DNA of 64,000 bases from Verrucosispora sp. NA02020 (GTDB lineage: Bacteria; Actinomycetota; Actinomycetes; Mycobacteriales; Micromonosporaceae), in NCBI RefSeq assembly GCF_013364215.1, contig NZ_CP054923.1:3038001-3102000 (forward strand), written 5' to 3'. Below are positions 40,628-49,829 of the stretch, in pieces (the stretch's first letter is position 1; each line of letters starts with the position of its first letter). A program made the position numbers and the translations under genes. The notes beneath the pieces were generated by a model. It was not told where the DNA came from, ran no database searches, and saw nothing but the letters and a program-made list of their open reading frames with translations.

Positions 40628-41935
40628 GTGATCGTCATCATCGGAGCCGGCCCGGCCGGTCTGTCGGCGGCCTACCATCTCGGCGACGAGGAGTACACCG
40701 TCCTGGAGTCGGAGGCGGAGCCAGGTGGCCTCTGCCGCTCCTTCGACCTGGGGGGCGCCACCTTCGACCTCGGTGGGCACGCCTTCTTCACCAAGCACGA
40801 CGACGTCCGGGAGCTGGTCGAGCAGCTCTGCGAGCCGGGCGTGTACGCGCAGCCCCGCGAGGCGTGGGTGCACAGTCACGACACCTTCGTCCGGTACCCC
40901 TTCCAGAGTCATCTGCACGGTCTGCCCTCGGAGGTGGTGGAGGAGTGCCTGGTCGGCCTCTACGAGGCCGCCCGCCGGCAGCCGCTCGCCGCGCCACCGG
41001 CGAACCTGCGGGAGTGGATCGAGCTGACCTTCGGGCCCGGCATCGCGGCCCGTTTCCTGCTGCCCTACAACGAGAAGCTGTGGGCCTTCCCGCTGACCGA
41101 GATCGCGCCGGGCTGGACCAGCAACCGGGTGGTCACCCCGGACGTGGCGGCGATCGTCGGTGGGGCGTTACGGCCCGACCGTTTCTCCGACTTCCCGAAC
41201 GCCGTCGTGCGGTATCCGGCCACCGGTGGCTTCGCCAACCTCTACCAGGGCTTTCTGCGTACGGTCGGCGACCGGATCCGGCGGCACGACGTCGTGGAGG
41301 TCCGTCCCGGTGAGTCGACGGTGCGGGTCGAGGGTGGCGCCACGATCGACTACGACCATCTCGTCTCCACCATGCCGCTGGACGAGTTGGTGCGACGCAC
41401 CGACGGTCTCGACGACTGCTGCCGGGACGCCGCCGCCGAGCTGCGGCACAACAGTCTCCATCTGGTGAACCTGGTCTTCGACCGGCCGGCCATGACCGAG
41501 ATGCAGCGGGTCTACTGCGCCGATCCCGACATCCCGTTCCACAAGCTGGTGCTGAACTCGAACTCCAATCCCGAGTTGCGCGCGCGCCCGTGCTTCGGCA
41601 TCCAGGCCGAGGTGAGCTTCTCCGCGCACAAGCGGGTCGACCCGGAGGGCCTGCCGGATCGGGTGTTGGCGGCGCTGCGCCGCATCGGGATCGCCGGGGC
41701 CGACGACCGGGTGAGCGCCGCGAGTGTGGTCACCGTGCCTCGGGCGTACCCGGTGCAGACGCCGGGGACCGTCGAGGCGCGCGGGCATCTGCTGGAGGAG
41801 TTCCGGCGGCGGCGGATCCACTGTGCCGGCCGGTTCGGTGAGTGGCTCTATATCAACTCGGACGACGCGGTGCTGCGCGGCCGGGTCCGGGCCGAGGAGA
41901 TCCTGGCGGACCGGGCCGGTGGCTCAGTCGACTGA
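40628..41935 (+). CDS. FAD-dependent UDP-galactopyranose mutase-like oxidoreductase
   Basis: The 435-aa protein has the FAD motif IIGAGPAGLSAAYHL at the N-terminus, LGGHAFFTKHDDV, LPYNEKLWAFPL and a C-terminal CAGRFGEWLYINSDDAV. The pattern resembles UDP-galactopyranose mutases and related NAD(P)-binding flavoproteins. Mutases of this type contract a sugar ring using reduced flavin; others oxidise amines. The AGGAGGG before the GTG gives the start. It lies 40 bases after the ThDP gene on the same strand and may share its transcript. Sugar chemistry is supported by the epimerase and glycosyltransferase nearby. Confidence 0.7.
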   Translation: MIVIIGAGPAGLSAAYHLGDEEYTVLESEAEPGGLCRSFDLGGATFDLGGHAFFTKHDDVRELVEQLCEPGVYAQPREAWVHSHDTFVRYPFQSHLHGLPSEVVEECLVGLYEAARRQPLAAPPANLREWIELTFGPGIAARFLLPYNEKLWAFPLTEIAPGWTSNRVVTPDVAAIVGGALRPDRFSDFPNAVVRYPATGGFANLYQGFLRTVGDRIRRHDVVEVRPGESTVRVEGGATIDYDHLVSTMPLDELVRRTDGLDDCCRDAAAELRHNSLHLVNLVFDRPAMTEMQRVYCADPDIPFHKLVLNSNSNPELRARPCFGIQAEVSFSAHKRVDPEGLPDRVLAALRRIGIAGADDRVSAASVVTVPRAYPVQTPGTVEARGHLLEEFRRRRIHCAGRFGEWLYINSDDAVLRGRVRAEEILADRAGGSVD

Positions 41936-42817
41936 CTCCGCCGGGGGCAGTCCCAGCACGGTGGTCATCCACGGCAGCGCGACCTGGAGTTGACGGAGCT
42001 GGAACTCGCGGACCAGCGGCAGCTTCGGCAGGAACGGCAGACCGGCCCGGCTGGCGAAGAAGCCGGTGACCAGGGTGACCACCCTCGGGTCGGGATCGGT
42101 GAGCAGATCGGCCGGCTGCGGTCCGCCTTCCAGGGTGAGGCTGGGCAGCCAGAACGCGAGGTCGAACTGCGGATTGCCGAGGGCGGCGTGATTCCAGTCG
42201 AACAGCACCGGCTGGGTGCCACGGAAGCAGAGGTTGTCACTGCGGACGTCGAGGTGGGTGACCGAGTCGCCGTCCATGCCGGCGAAGTCCGCGGCGTCGA
42301 GAATGGTGGGCAGGCACTTGTCCAGCCACTGCGGGGAACAGACCCGCAACGCCAGGAACTGTGCCGGGTCGCGGGCGATCTCGGGCCAGCCGCCCTGGCC
42401 GTACTGCGTCTGTGAGGCGGGGATCAGGCCGTCGATGGCGGGGCGCGCCGCCAGGTCGCGCAGCGTGTCCCGGACCGCCCGGAGCTGCTCGGGAGACCAG
42501 GGCGGCGGCCAGGTCGAGGCGGAGAGATCCTCCAGCACGAGCACGGGCAGCTCACCGTCGTCGTGCCAGCCGAGCAACTCCGGCATGAACGGCGCGTGCA
42601 ACTGCTGGTAGACGGCGTGCTCGCGGCGCAACCAGATCGCTCCGGGCTCGTCGTCGGCGTGTTTGACGAAGACGGTGCGGCCGTCGTCGAGCCGGGCGAG
42701 CCACCGCCGGTTGTTCGAATATCCACGCCGGACGCGGACCGCGTCCACCACCCGCTGCCCGGTCGCGTGGGCGATCCGTTCCGCCTCGTCGATCGCGATC
42801 ACCGCGTCCGCCTGCAT
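41924..42817 (-). CDS. Aminoglycoside phosphotransferase (APH)-family kinase
   Basis: The 297-aa protein has the kinase catalytic loop HLDVRSDN (His188, Asp190, Asn195) and the metal-binding Asp207 in LFDWNH, followed by GNPQFDLAFW. The family phosphorylates hydroxyls of antibiotics, choline, homoserine and sugars. In a biosynthetic region it may protect the producer by phosphorylating the product, with the alkaline-phosphatase-type enzymes removing the group later; that pairing is inference. The ATG at 42817 has a TATCGT six bases before it and would give a leaderless transcript. A longer form from 42871 is possible. Confidence 0.75.
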   Translation of the reverse strand: MQADAVIAIDEAERIAHATGQRVVDAVRVRRGYSNNRRWLARLDDGRTVFVKHADDEPGAIWLRREHAVYQQLHAPFMPELLGWHDDGELPVLVLEDLSASTWPPPWSPEQLRAVRDTLRDLAARPAIDGLIPASQTQYGQGGWPEIARDPAQFLALRVCSPQWLDKCLPTILDAADFAGMDGDSVTHLDVRSDNLCFRGTQPVLFDWNHAALGNPQFDLAFWLPSLTLEGGPQPADLLTDPDPRVVTLVTGFFASRAGLPFLPKLPLVREFQLRQLQVALPWMTTVLGLPPAESVD

Positions 42818-42823
42818 CGAGTC

Positions 42824-42829
42824 ACGATA
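42824..42829 (-). promoter_or_regulatory. -10 element for a leaderless APH-family transcript
   Basis: On the minus strand TATCGT (42829-42824) lies six bases before the ATG at 42817. This spacing fits transcription starting at the first base of the start codon. A matching -35 is weak (TTGGTT, 15 bases upstream). Confidence 0.35.
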
Positions 42830-42893
42830 ACAGAGGGCGTGATCAACCAATTCACGCCGGTCACCCATCACCGGGAACGACGATCAATGGGTA

Positions 42894-42922
42894 TTGCCCG
42901 CTCGACGGCCACCCCATATCGT
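42894..42922 (+). promoter_or_regulatory. Promoter of the ABC-2 exporter operon
   Basis: TTGCCC at 42894-42899 and TATCGT at 42917-42922 are 17 bases apart, 68 bases before the GTG at 42991. Confidence 0.45.
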
Positions 42923-42990
42923 CTGGCAATGCTGACTCGACCGGGCGGATCCGCTGTCACGACGGATGTTCACGGCCGGGTCGACGCGCG

Positions 42991-44007
42991 GTGATCAGGG
43001 CGGAGGGGCTCTCCAAGACGTTCCGGCGGTACGAACGTGAGCCGGGCGTGCTGGGTAGCCTCCGGACCCTGTTCAGCCGGCGTCACACCACGGTGACCGC
43101 GGTGGACGAGGTCTCCTTCGAGGTGGCGGCCGGCTCCCGGGTGGCGTACCTCGGGGCGAACGGTGCCGGCAAGTCCACCACGGTCAAGCTGCTGACCGGC
43201 GTGACGACCCCGACCAGCGGGCGGTGCACGGTCGACGGGATCGAGCCGTACCGCGAGCGGGTCCGCAACAGCGGAAACATCGGTGTCGTGTTCGGTCATC
43301 GCAGCCAACTGTGGTGGGACCTGTCGGTGCCGGACTCGTTCCGGATCCTCAAGCACATCTACGACATCGACGAGGCCGTCTACCGGCGCAACCTGTCGCT
43401 GTTCCGGGACGTGCTCGACATCGACGCGCTGGGCACCACCCCGATCCGGGAACTCAGCCTCGGGCAGCGGATGCGCGCGGAGATCGCGGCCAGTCTGCTG
43501 CACACCCCCGCCGTGGTCTTCTGGGACGAACCCACGATCGGCCTGGACCTGGTGCTCAAGGAGGCCGTCCGGGACCTGGCCAACCAGATCAACCGGGACC
43601 ACGGCACGACGATCTTCCTCACCAGCCACGACATCAGTGACATCTCCGCCATCTGCGACCAGGTACTGGTGGTCGACCAGGGCCGGATCGTGCACCAGGG
43701 CACGCTCGCGGCGCTGCTGCGGACGGCCCGCCATCGGGCGGTGCACTTCGACCACCGGGGAGACGAGTCGCCGGGACAGGTGGCGGCCCGGATCGAGGAG
43801 GCGCTGACCGGCACCAGCGTCTCCGTCGACGACCAGCGGCGGGTGACGATCAGCTTTCCCGTCGACCGGCTCACCGCCCGGGAGGTACTCACCTGGGTGC
43901 TGCACCGCTTCGACGTGACCGATTGTTTCGCGCCGGAGCCGGACCTGCAGACGGTGCTGCGGGAGATCTACGGTGGTCGCCAGCCGGCGCGGAGCACGGC
44001 TGAATGA
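42991..44007 (+). CDS. ABC transporter ATP-binding protein
   Basis: The 338-aa protein has Walker A GANGAGKST at residues 55-63, a signature of LSLGQRMRAEIA, Walker B VVFWDEPTIGLD and the H-loop in TSHDISD, plus a C-terminal extension of about 85 aa. The LSLGQ signature and the VFGHRSQLWWD Q-loop are typical of the group that works with two ABC-2 type DUF990-like permeases. The two following genes are exactly such membrane proteins, each starting in the stop of the one before. It provides energy for an exporter of the product or a lipid. Confidence 0.85.
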   Translation: MIRAEGLSKTFRRYEREPGVLGSLRTLFSRRHTTVTAVDEVSFEVAAGSRVAYLGANGAGKSTTVKLLTGVTTPTSGRCTVDGIEPYRERVRNSGNIGVVFGHRSQLWWDLSVPDSFRILKHIYDIDEAVYRRNLSLFRDVLDIDALGTTPIRELSLGQRMRAEIAASLLHTPAVVFWDEPTIGLDLVLKEAVRDLANQINRDHGTTIFLTSHDISDISAICDQVLVVDQGRIVHQGTLAALLRTARHRAVHFDHRGDESPGQVAARIEEALTGTSVSVDDQRRVTISFPVDRLTAREVLTWVLHRFDVTDCFAPEPDLQTVLREIYGGRQPARSTAE

Positions 44008-44828
44008 CGGTCGGCGTCCCCTCCCTGCGTCTGCGCCGCTACCTGCCGTTCGCGGTGAGCGGCCTGCAGGCGACCCTGCAGTACCGTGCGAGCTTCTTCG
44101 TCAGCCTCGCCACCACGGCGACCAGCACCGCCGTGGTGGTCTTCCTGTGGCGTGCGGTCTACGCGTCCAGCCCCGACACGGGCCCCGGCGGCTTCGGGAT
44201 CGAGGGCATCACCACCTATCTGATCGCCGCCCAGGTGCTCGGTGTGCTGCACGCCAACCAGGTCGACAGCGAGATCGGGCAGGACATCCTGCGCGGTGAC
44301 ATCGCCGTCGCGCTGATCCGTCCGGTCAGCTACCCGGTGATGCGGATCTTCACCGCCCTGCCGGTGCTGATCACGAATCTGCTGATGGTGGGCCTGCCCA
44401 CGTTGTTGATCTTTGCGGTGCTCTTCCCCCTACAGTCCCCGGCCCCGGTGGACCTGCTGCTGTTCCTGGCCGCGGTGCCGTCCTCGGTGGTCATCGCGTT
44501 CAGCCTCAACATGCTGGTCGGGCTCTGCGGCATCGTCACCACCAACATCTGGGGCATCCGCATCGTCAAGGAGAGCGTCGTGGTGTTCTTCGCCGGTCAG
44601 CTCGTACCACTCGACCTGATGCCGGCACCGCTGGCCGCCGCCGCCTCGGTCCTGCCCTTCCAGTCCATGGTGTACGCGCCGGTCCGTCTGCTGACCGGCC
44701 GGTACGACGGCGCGTCCGACGCGGCGCTCGTCCTGGCCGGGCAGGTGGGTTGGGCGGTGCTGCTCGCCGGCGCGTGCGCGGTGCTGTGGCGGGTGTTCGT
44801 CCGACGCGTACAGGTCCTCGGCGGATGA
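44004..44828 (+). CDS. ABC-2 type permease, subunit 1
   Basis: The 274-aa membrane protein has about six helices, beginning LRRYLPFAVSGLQATLQYRA, which recalls the permeases paired with the daunorubicin-type ATPases. The ATGA overlap with the ATPase fixes the start. It probably pairs with the next permease to form a heterodimeric channel. Confidence 0.75.
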   Translation: MTVGVPSLRLRRYLPFAVSGLQATLQYRASFFVSLATTATSTAVVVFLWRAVYASSPDTGPGGFGIEGITTYLIAAQVLGVLHANQVDSEIGQDILRGDIAVALIRPVSYPVMRIFTALPVLITNLLMVGLPTLLIFAVLFPLQSPAPVDLLLFLAAVPSSVVIAFSLNMLVGLCGIVTTNIWGIRIVKESVVVFFAGQLVPLDLMPAPLAAAASVLPFQSMVYAPVRLLTGRYDGASDAALVLAGQVGWAVLLAGACAVLWRVFVRRVQVLGG

Positions 44829-45634
44829 CCCGCCCCGGTCGTACGCCGCTGCGCTACGCGCGGCTGACCTGGTTCCTCGGCGGGGTCAGCCTCCGGCGAC
44901 TCGTGGCGTACCGCACCGACTTCCTGCTCGGTGGCGTCGGTTTCCTGCTCCGGGTCGGCGTCCAGGTCCTGCTGATCGGCAGCATCTTCCAGTTGGTGCC
45001 CACGGTCGGCGGCTGGTCCCTGGACAAGGTGTTGTTCCTGCTCGGCTTCGCGCTGCTGCCCCGCGGGCTGGACCGGCTCTTCACCGACTACCTGTGGGTG
45101 GTCGCGTGGCAGTTGATCCGCAGCGGTGACTTCTACCGGCACCTGATCCGTCCGGTGAACCCGCTGTTCAGCGTCCTGTCGGAGCGGTTCTTCTGGCCCG
45201 ACGCGCTCGGCGAGCTGCTGGTCGGGTTCGCGCTGCTCGGGTACGCGGGCCGGCGACTGGGGCTGGACGTGGACGCCGAGATGGTCCTGGTCGGTGCCGG
45301 TCTGGTCCTCTGCGGCACGCTGATCTACACCGGGATCAAGCTCATCTTCGCCTCGATCGCCTTCTGGACGATCACCAGCCAACCCGCGATGCACGCCGCC
45401 AACCAGCTCTCCGAGTTCGCGGCGTTCCCGCTGGAGATCTACCCGGGCGTGCTGCGGTCCGTGCTGACGTGGGTGCTGCCGTTCGCGTTCACCGCGTACA
45501 TCCCGGTGGAGTTCCTGCTCGGCGGCGACGGCCGGTTGGTCTGGCTCACCCCGCTGGTGGCGGCGGGCGCGCTGTGCGTCGGCTACGGCACCTGGAGCAT
45601 GGGCATCCGCCGGTACGAGATGACCGGTAGCTGA
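44825..45634 (+). CDS. ABC-2 type permease, subunit 2
   Basis: The 269-aa membrane protein resembles its neighbour in length and helix pattern, with YRTDFLLGGVGFLLRVGVQV at the start and PLEIYPGVLRSVLTWVLPFA near the end, typical of DUF990-type permeases. It starts inside the stop of subunit 1 (ATGA), and the next gene begins 16 bases on after GAGAGGAGAGG. So the exporter and the two downstream enzymes probably form one transcript. Confidence 0.8.
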   Translation: MTRPGRTPLRYARLTWFLGGVSLRRLVAYRTDFLLGGVGFLLRVGVQVLLIGSIFQLVPTVGGWSLDKVLFLLGFALLPRGLDRLFTDYLWVVAWQLIRSGDFYRHLIRPVNPLFSVLSERFFWPDALGELLVGFALLGYAGRRLGLDVDAEMVLVGAGLVLCGTLIYTGIKLIFASIAFWTITSQPAMHAANQLSEFAAFPLEIYPGVLRSVLTWVLPFAFTAYIPVEFLLGGDGRLVWLTPLVAAGALCVGYGTWSMGIRRYEMTGS

Positions 45635-45650
45635 GAGGAGAGGCATCGGT

Positions 45651-46727
45651 ATGAGAAGACAGCTGCCGCTCGGTGAGCCGCTGGCGCGGGGCTACCAGTT
45701 CTATGCGTTCCCGTTGGCGATCCTGGCCACCGAGGCACGGGCCCGAGACTGGATCCTGAGCAACTACATCCACGTCGCCTTCGACCCGAAGGCACCGGAC
45801 TCGCCGGTGCCGTTCGGCTTCTATCTCTACGACCACGCGATCAGTCCGTGGCTGGAGGTGGTCCGGACCAGCCGCGAGTGGGTCGCGTGCGTCGGCGCGG
45901 ACATCGTCGCGCTCTGCCGCGACTCCATCGGCGCCGGCTACTACCCCTATCTCAACCTGGACGAGCACCACCTGCCGGGCCGGGCGCCCTACCAGCAGTG
46001 GCACCAGACCCACGACGTGCTGCTCAGCGGCGTCGACGACGACGAGGGCACCTTCACCGTCTACGGCTACACGGCGAACGGGTCGCTGCGGACCACCACC
46101 GTCGGGCAGGACGACGTCGCCCGCGCGTACGCGAGCCTGGACGAGGTGGAGAACGACTGCTTCCAGGTCTACTTCTACCGGTTGCGACCGGACGCCAGCT
46201 ACCGGATGCGGTTGCACGTGGTGGGCGGCGCGTTCGAGGAGTACCTGTCCGGTGCCAATCCGAGCCGCCGGGTCGACATGCTCCAGGAGGAGTGGGAGCG
46301 GGCCTACGGCGTCGACTCCTACGTGCCGCTGCGCGGGTACCTGCGCGACTACCTCAACGGCGACGCCGCGTACGACATCCGGTACCTGCACGTGCTCTGG
46401 GAGCACAAGCGGCTGATGACGGAGCGGTTCCTCCGCCTGGCCGAACTCGCCCCGGCACTGGCACCGCTGGTGGACGACTGCCGTGCGATGCAGACCGACG
46501 CGGTGGCGTTGCGCAACGGGATGTTGTGGCACGAGCAGAAGGGACGGTCCTCCCGGTTCGTCGAGGAGGCCATGCCGCGCCTGGAGCGCGTCTTCGACAC
46601 CGAGGTGCGGGTGCTGCGGCAGGCCGTGGAGGAGATCCGGCGTCATCCGACGCAGGAGCCGGCCACGGATCACCGGCCTGTCCATCAGGGCACGCCCACG
46701 GACGCGGGACGGGGTGGCGGGACGTGA
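45651..46727 (+). CDS. BtrH N-terminal-like (butirosin biosynthesis H type) protein
   Basis: The 358-aa protein has a middle stretch (PYLNLDEHHLPG, then QTHDVLLSGVDDDEGTFTVY) that matches by eye the papain-like fold of BtrH. In butirosin synthesis BtrH moves an acyl group from its carrier protein onto the antibiotic. Candidate catalytic residues are the Cys at WVACVG or ALCRDS and the His of THDVLL. The C-terminal 140 residues are helical and not recognised. If the assignment holds, this would be an acyltransferase that unloads the lone ACP. The match is from memory and moderate. The gene is followed with overlap by a GMC oxidoreductase. Confidence 0.55.
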   Translation: MRRQLPLGEPLARGYQFYAFPLAILATEARARDWILSNYIHVAFDPKAPDSPVPFGFYLYDHAISPWLEVVRTSREWVACVGADIVALCRDSIGAGYYPYLNLDEHHLPGRAPYQQWHQTHDVLLSGVDDDEGTFTVYGYTANGSLRTTTVGQDDVARAYASLDEVENDCFQVYFYRLRPDASYRMRLHVVGGAFEEYLSGANPSRRVDMLQEEWERAYGVDSYVPLRGYLRDYLNGDAAYDIRYLHVLWEHKRLMTERFLRLAELAPALAPLVDDCRAMQTDAVALRNGMLWHEQKGRSSRFVEEAMPRLERVFDTEVRVLRQAVEEIRRHPTQEPATDHRPVHQGTPTDAGRGGGT

Positions 46728-48601
46728 GTGTGGACGCGGAGTGCGCGGTGCTCCTGCGGATGCCGACCCTGCGCCCGGACGACCACCTCCAGTTGCGGAT
46801 CGTCGGCACCGGCACGCAGGACTTCCGGTACGACCAGCGCACCGGCGAGTGGACCGCCACGCTCGATCCGGCGGCGCATCCCGACGGTGTCGAGGTCGTC
46901 GTCGTCCTCGACGGCGACCCCCAGCTCGACGGGCCGCTGCACCTGAGCACCGCCGAACTGGCCGCCCCGGCCTGCCGCATCGACGGGCGGGTCCACTTCG
47001 CGCGGCACCAGGACGTCCTCGTCGGCGAGTCGCACGTCGCCCGGCACTTCTTCCCCGGCGATCCGGAGTCCACGCGGCGCTACGACGTCATCGTCGTCGG
47101 CTCCGGTGCCGGTGGCGGCACCCTGGCGTACCAGCTCGCCGAGACGCCGTGGCGGGGCGGTCGGCCACCGCGCGTCCTGCTGCTGGAGGCCGGTAGCTAC
47201 CTGTTCGGGACGCACACCGGCAACCTGGCCCGCTACCAACCGGTCGGTCCCGACGTGTACCCCAACATCTTTCACCACTGGGGTGCGTTCGGGCGTCGGC
47301 GCTGGCGGGCCGCCGACGCCGAGAGCGCCAAGGCACGCATCGCGCAGGGCCTCAACCTCGGCGGCCGGACCCTGTTCTGGGGAGCCTCGGCACCCCGGAT
47401 GCACCGGTGGGAGTTCCGCGACTGGCCGGAGACGGTCCGCGACGAGTTGTACGACGTCTGGTACGACCGCGCGGAGCAGCTGACCCGTGTCACTCCCCTG
47501 GTCCCGTCGTCGTACCAGACGATGGTCAAGGCGAAGCTGCGGGAGTTGCCCGCGTTGGCCGAGTTCCGGCACTTCGATCCCCCGATGGCGATCGAGTACT
47601 GCGGTCCGGTCCCCGGCGCGGTGCCGGCGGGTATCTGGTCGGCTGCCGAACTGCTGCTCAGCCGCGCGATGCAGGACGGCCGCTTCGGCAACCTGCGGGT
47701 CCACCTGAACCACGAGGTGGTCGGTGTCGAGCGGGCGGCGGGCGAGGTCACCGGGGTGGTGACGTACGACCACCTGGCCGGCCGGGACCGCACCTACCGA
47801 CTGGCCGACGACGGCGTGGTGGTGCTGGCCGCCGGCACCGTCGGCACTGCCGCCGTCGCGCAGTCGTCCGGCCTCGCCGAGGACATCCCGCTGGTCGGAC
47901 GCGGCATCACCGACCATCCCATCCACGTGGTGAAGTTCTGGATGCGGCAGGGCGGGGACTGGTACAGCCGGTTCGACTCCAGCAAGACCGTCTCCCGGCA
48001 CCTCACCGACGCCGCCGACACCGACCCCGCCCACCCGTACAGCGTCACGCTGGACCTCGGCGCCAACCTGAACCAGTTCCGCTTCGTCAACGCGTTGGAG
48101 TTCACCGGCGCGAACCTGGCCACCGTCGACGGGAAGATGCCGGGCGAACTCGTGTTCATGGTCGAGGCGCCGCTGGTCGAGCAGAACGCCGTCACCCTGA
48201 CCGAGACCCGGCCGGTGGGCGGGAAGCCCGCCGCGCTGCCCACCATCCGCATCCATCCCAGCCCGCGCGCCCACCAGGTCCAGGACGCCCTCGACACGAT
48301 CACCGCCGATGTGGTGTCCGCCTTCGGAGGCGAGGTGTACGAGCAGCTCTGGGCTCCGCTCGGCGGGGTGTCGCACGAGGTCGGCACCATGCGGATGGGT
48401 CGCGACACGCCGGGCCGGGAGCGGCCGGGGGTGGTCGACGAGGACCTGCGCGTCGCCGGCCACCGCAACCTCTATGTCTGCGACCTGTCCGTCTTCCCGA
48501 ACTCACCGGCGGCCAACCCGACGCTGACGTTGGCGGCGCTGGCCATGCGCCTCGCCGCCCACCTCAGCACCGGACGACTCACCGCCCCCGGGGCGTGTTG
48601 A
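46724..48601 (+). CDS. GMC-family FAD-dependent oxidoreductase with N-terminal extension
   Basis: The 625-aa protein has the FAD loop VIVVGSGAGGGTLAYQLAE at residues 123-140, GLNLGGRTLFWGASAP in the middle, the catalytic His in SHEVGTMRMG and the C-terminal SPAANPTLTLAALAMRLA. These are the GMC hallmarks for oxidising an alcohol to an aldehyde or ketone. The first 120 residues precede the FAD domain and are unusual for the family; they look like a small beta domain. The GTG overlaps the previous stop (GTGA). The end overlaps the convergent aminotransferase by 23 bases. Confidence 0.85.
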   Translation: MSVDAECAVLLRMPTLRPDDHLQLRIVGTGTQDFRYDQRTGEWTATLDPAAHPDGVEVVVVLDGDPQLDGPLHLSTAELAAPACRIDGRVHFARHQDVLVGESHVARHFFPGDPESTRRYDVIVVGSGAGGGTLAYQLAETPWRGGRPPRVLLLEAGSYLFGTHTGNLARYQPVGPDVYPNIFHHWGAFGRRRWRAADAESAKARIAQGLNLGGRTLFWGASAPRMHRWEFRDWPETVRDELYDVWYDRAEQLTRVTPLVPSSYQTMVKAKLRELPALAEFRHFDPPMAIEYCGPVPGAVPAGIWSAAELLLSRAMQDGRFGNLRVHLNHEVVGVERAAGEVTGVVTYDHLAGRDRTYRLADDGVVVLAAGTVGTAAVAQSSGLAEDIPLVGRGITDHPIHVVKFWMRQGGDWYSRFDSSKTVSRHLTDAADTDPAHPYSVTLDLGANLNQFRFVNALEFTGANLATVDGKMPGELVFMVEAPLVEQNAVTLTETRPVGGKPAALPTIRIHPSPRAHQVQDALDTITADVVSAFGGEVYEQLWAPLGGVSHEVGTMRMGRDTPGRERPGVVDEDLRVAGHRNLYVCDLSVFPNSPAANPTLTLAALAMRLAAHLSTGRLTAPGAC

Positions 48602-49829
48602 TCACCTGGCGTAGTCCGTGCAGGAGTCGGTCGACGTGCTCGGCGGTCGTGCCGATGCCGATGCTGGCCCGGATCGCGTACCCGTCGGTGGGGCGGCCGA
48701 GCCGCGTGGCCGCGTCGGCCAACAGCTTCCGGCTGAGCGGGTGGGCGCAGAACAAGCCGTCTCGTACGCCGATGCCGTGCTCGGCGGAGAGCCGGTGGGT
48801 GATGTCGGCTGCCCGCCGGTCGGCGACGGTGAAGCTGACGATGCCGACCCGGTCGTGGTCGGCGTCGAACGTGCGCAGTTCCGCCACCTGCGGCAGGGCG
48901 CCGAGGCCGTCGCGCAGTCGGGCCAGCAGCTCCTGCTCGTGGTGAGCGAGTACGTCCGGTGCGGCGGCGGAGATGGTGGCACAGGCGGCGGCGAGTGCCA
49001 CCGCTCCCAGCAGGTTCGGCGTGCCGGCCTCGTGTCGGGCCGGGCCGGTCTGCCACTGCACCTCGGCGGGTTCGTCACCGACGTGCCTGGTGGCTCCACC
49101 GCCGGACAGGTACGGGTCGGCGGCGTCGAGCCAGTCGGCGCGGCCGGCCAGGACGCCCGCACCGAAGGGCGCGTACAGCTTGTGCCCGGAGAGCGCCAGG
49201 TAGTCGATACCGGCGGAGGCCATGGAGACCGGGCGGTGCGGGGCCAGTTGGGCGGCGTCGACGGCGATCCGCGCGCCGTGCCGATGGGCGATCTCCGCGA
49301 TCTCGGCCGTCGGCCAGACCTCGCCGGTGACGTTGGAGGCGCCGGTCACCGCCACCAGCACCGGCCCCGCGTCGCCCAGGTCGGCCAGCGCCCGGGTCAG
49401 CCCGGAGGTCACCTCGGGCAGGTCGGCGGGCACCGGCAGGCGGTGCACGTTCGGCCAGGCGAGGAGGTTCGCGTGGTGTTCGCCGGCCCAGGTCACCACG
49501 GTGGTGTGCGGGGGCAGGGCCCGGGCGAGCAGGTTCATCGCGTCGGTGGTGTTCCGGGTGAAGATCACGTGGTCGTCCGGCCGGACGTCGAGGAAGTCCG
49601 CGACGGTCTCACGGGACTGCTCGTACGCCAGCGTGCACCGGCGCGACGCGAGGCCGGCGCCCCGGTGCACGCTGGCGTACCAGGGCAGCAGCTCGGTGAC
49701 CGCGTCGGCGACCGGGACGAGGCAGGGTGCGGTGGCGGCGTAGTCGAGGTTGGCGTACGCGACGGTGGTGCCGTCGGAGAGACGGACCGAAAGGTCGACG
49801 CCGAGCACGGCAGGAGCGATCGTGGGCAC
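48579..49829 (-). CDS. Aminotransferase class V / cysteine desulfurase-like PLP enzyme
   Basis: The 416-aa protein has the PLP fold: NLDYAATAPC near the start, HHANLLAW, VDAAQ with the conserved Asp191, and the Schiff-base Lys217 in LSGHKLYAPFG. A late DGLFCAHPL has a Cys at the position where SufS-type desulfurases hold the catalytic residue. It may therefore be a cysteine desulfurase or lyase, or an aminotransferase for a keto sugar or aldehyde such as the product of the neighbouring GMC enzyme. The GTG at 49829 follows TGAGGACGA. A short GGACCC/GGGTCC hairpin (49850-49865) sits in its leader. Confidence 0.8.
   Translation of the reverse strand: MPTIAPAVLGVDLSVRLSDGTTVAYANLDYAATAPCLVPVADAVTELLPWYASVHRGAGLASRRCTLAYEQSRETVADFLDVRPDDHVIFTRNTTDAMNLLARALPPHTTVVTWAGEHHANLLAWPNVHRLPVPADLPEVTSGLTRALADLGDAGPVLVAVTGASNVTGEVWPTAEIAEIAHRHGARIAVDAAQLAPHRPVSMASAGIDYLALSGHKLYAPFGAGVLAGRADWLDAADPYLSGGGATRHVGDEPAEVQWQTGPARHEAGTPNLLGAVALAAACATISAAAPDVLAHHEQELLARLRDGLGALPQVAELRTFDADHDRVGIVSFTVADRRAADITHRLSAEHGIGVRDGLFCAHPLSRKLLADAATRLGRPTDGYAIRASIGIGTTAEHVDRLLHGLRQVINTPRGR

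Noticed and set aside
38821..40641. Upstream extension of the acyl ligase frame
   Set aside because: The added 600 residues run antisense to the ThDP gene and are low-complexity; the ANL domain begins just after 38820.
45848..46723. Upstream extension of the GMC oxidoreductase frame
   Set aside because: It lies inside the BtrH-like gene in another frame and is Arg/Gly/Ala-rich. The GTG at 46724 with its GTGA overlap is the better start.
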